Shown here: one piece after another, positions 13,418 through 13,435 of the stretch
Layout of the letters: each line of letters starts with the position of its first letter
Position numbering within the stretch: position 1 is the stretch's first letter
Source: Firmicutes bacterium UBA3553
Lineage (GTDB): Bacteria > Bacillota > Clostridia > Tissierellales > Sedimentibacteraceae
Assembly: GCA_002381185.1 (NCBI GenBank)
Contig: DFOA01000047.1
Location: forward strand, 1 to 13,435
Direction: 5' to 3'
DNA: 13,435 nucleotides
Program-made: the position numbers and the translations under genes
Notes under the pieces: model-generated
Told to the model about the DNA's origin: nothing
What the model saw: the letters and a program-made list of their open reading frames with translations, nothing else
Database searches by the model: none

Positions 13418-13435
13418 ATTTATTCATCTCCATTC

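Overview
The window looks like a chromosomal segment of a spore-forming, AT-rich low-GC Gram-positive, most likely a member of the Clostridia. Evidence: the gene order comEC-holA-rpsT(divergent)-gpr-spoIIP-lepA, which matches the order known from Bacillus and clostridia; two sporulation genes (germination protease gpr and engulfment hydrolase spoIIP); strong AAGGAGG-type ribosome binding sites; and frequent TTG start codons. A genus such as Sedimentibacter or another Tissierellales-like lineage is only a guess.

Layout. Positions 5-1290 hold a dense plus-strand run of twelve tRNA genes: Gly(TCC), Arg(TCT), Gln(CTG), Gln(TTG), Lys(TTT), Ser(TGA), Ser(GCT), Trp(CCA), Pro(TGG), Ile(GAT), Met-or-Ile2(CAT) and Phe(GAA). 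One decayed tRNA-like stretch lies among them, and a strong hairpin terminator at 1294-1325 closes the run. Three copies of a roughly 62-bp imperfect-palindrome repeat sit between tRNAs. At 1339-2304 a minus-strand RNase H-like (YprB-type) exonuclease gene runs divergently from comEC. comEC (2384-4732) overlaps holA (4722-5753) by 11 bp. A GGGGGAC...GTCCCCC hairpin and a separate perfect 16-bp inverted repeat lie between holA and the convergent rpsT (5867-6130, minus, TTG start, clear sigma-A promoter). The 320-bp spacer upstream of rpsT and gpr holds that promoter and a direct pair of hairpin-forming units. gpr and spoIIP follow as separate plus-strand genes. A vegetative promoter at 8634-8661 then starts lepA-lemA-TPM-domain protein, which are packed with 12-bp or smaller gaps and look like one operon. 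The right end (11901-13417) has two convergent minus-strand genes, each with its own terminator: a small acidic protein with an Asp/Tyr repeat tract, and a metallo-beta-lactamase-fold hydrolase.

How the genes relate. The core cargo is housekeeping: decoding (tRNAs, S20, EF-4/LepA), replication (clamp-loader delta), DNA uptake (ComEC) and spore biology (Gpr degrades SASPs on germination; SpoIIP cleaves peptidoglycan in engulfment). LemA plus the TPM-domain protein is a familiar pair of envelope-associated proteins of unclear role; here it follows lepA, where hemW-hrcA-grpE-dnaK follow in Bacillus.

I do not see a clear new multi-gene system. The most noteworthy unexplained material is non-coding: at least four distinct families of short structured repeats (in the tRNA cluster, 5756-5784, 6311-6429 and 11901-12034) and an isolated long-stem inverted repeat at 5797-5848. 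The coding curiosities are the Asp/Tyr repeat protein and the hydrophobic C-terminal extension of ComEC.
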